DNA from: a virus
DNA: 29,164 nt
Strand: one strand, 5' to 3'
IMG/VR virus record: IMGVR_UViG_3300032294_002075
Span: 1-29,164 of that record
Part shown: in pieces, positions 29,078 to 29,164 of the stretch
How positions within the stretch are numbered: the stretch's first letter is position 1
Layout: each line of letters opens with the position of its first letter
The notes under the pieces: generated by a model
Databases searched by the model: none
Told to the model about the DNA's origin: nothing
What the model saw: only the letters and a program-made list of their open reading frames with translations
Translations under genes and position numbers: made by a program

Positions 29078-29164
29078 GGGTGACTAGCGATTGGGTGCCG
29101 GGATTCCGATGGAGCCGCATGCTCCTGCCCTGATTCCCCTTGCGGGTGTTGTATTCGGGCCATC
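29074..29164 (-). CDS. Possible C-terminal end of a gene entering from the right edge
   Basis: The minus-strand frame is open from the window edge to a TGA at 29076-29074 and reads MARIQHPQGESGQEHAAPSE then SRHPIASHP. Its stop falls within the -35 box of the promoter, which is a common arrangement where one transcription unit ends at the next promoter. It could equally be a chance frame; the composition (His, Pro, Ser, Gln) is not decisive. A short inverted repeat (GGAGC-CGCAT-GCTCC, 29111-29125) lies within it. Confidence 0.25.
   Translation of the reverse strand, partial: MARIQHPQGESGQEHAAPSESRHPIASHP

Noticed and set aside
29111-29125. GGAGC-CGCAT-GCTCC inverted repeat as a terminator
   Set aside because: The stem has only five pairs and no T run follows on either strand.
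1-29164. tRNA genes, CRISPR arrays, insertion sequences, attachment sites
   Set aside because: I looked for cloverleaf-like segments, regularly spaced repeats, transposase motifs and integrase genes by eye and saw none; a covariance-model or repeat-finder run could still find weak ones.

Overview
The window is the structural arm of a tailed dsDNA phage genome of the siphovirus type. About 45 genes are packed almost end to end on the minus strand, so the reading order runs from the right edge to the left. Many junctions are ATGA or TGATG overlaps, which indicates translational coupling. The layout is lambda/HK97-like: terminase, DUF4055-type portal, Mu F-like head protein, scaffold, HK97-fold capsid, connectors, tail tube, frameshifted tail chaperone, tape measure, L/K/J-type tip, fibers, lysis. 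A cyanobacterial host is an inference. It rests on the DUF4055-type portal, the repeat-rich fibers, a small basic 49-aa protein and a decoration-type protein, all of which resemble proteins I know from cyanophages. I see no integrase, tRNA, CRISPR array or insertion sequence.

Region by region, in transcription order. (1) 29164-27241: a sigma70-like promoter (29049-29077) with a palindrome in its spacer drives small overlapping genes: three unknowns, a one-TM protein, a ribbon-helix-helix-like protein and a RusA-type resolvase. (2) 27165-25517: small and large terminase subunits. (3) 25516-25237: a leftover C-terminus of a second terminase-like gene, then a rho-independent terminator. (4) 25178-19810: portal, a hypothetical protein, MuF-like protein, two overlapping small genes, scaffold (with a probable split ribosome binding site), major capsid and decoration-type protein. 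(5) 19810-17711: connectors, head closure, neck and tail terminator. (6) 17689-14070: major tail tube, terminator, tail assembly chaperone with a frame-shifted extension, tape measure. (7) 14070-7717: L-like, K-like, two J-like tip proteins, an M-like protein and two further tail-tube-like proteins. (8) 7669-2643: two large repeat-built fiber proteins and a fiber-assembly chaperone. (9) 2603-99: small membrane and basic proteins, then the lysis cassette ending with a two-domain endolysin. A plus-strand gene entering from the left edge ends at 102, facing this operon.

The most notable observations are: the terminase remnant between terL and the portal gene; a tail-chaperone frameshift that must be +1 or -2 rather than the usual -1; a hairpin that probably folds the scaffold gene's Shine-Dalgarno toward its start; three tail-tube-like paralogs; and an endolysin that joins a GH24 muramidase to a C39-like cysteine peptidase.
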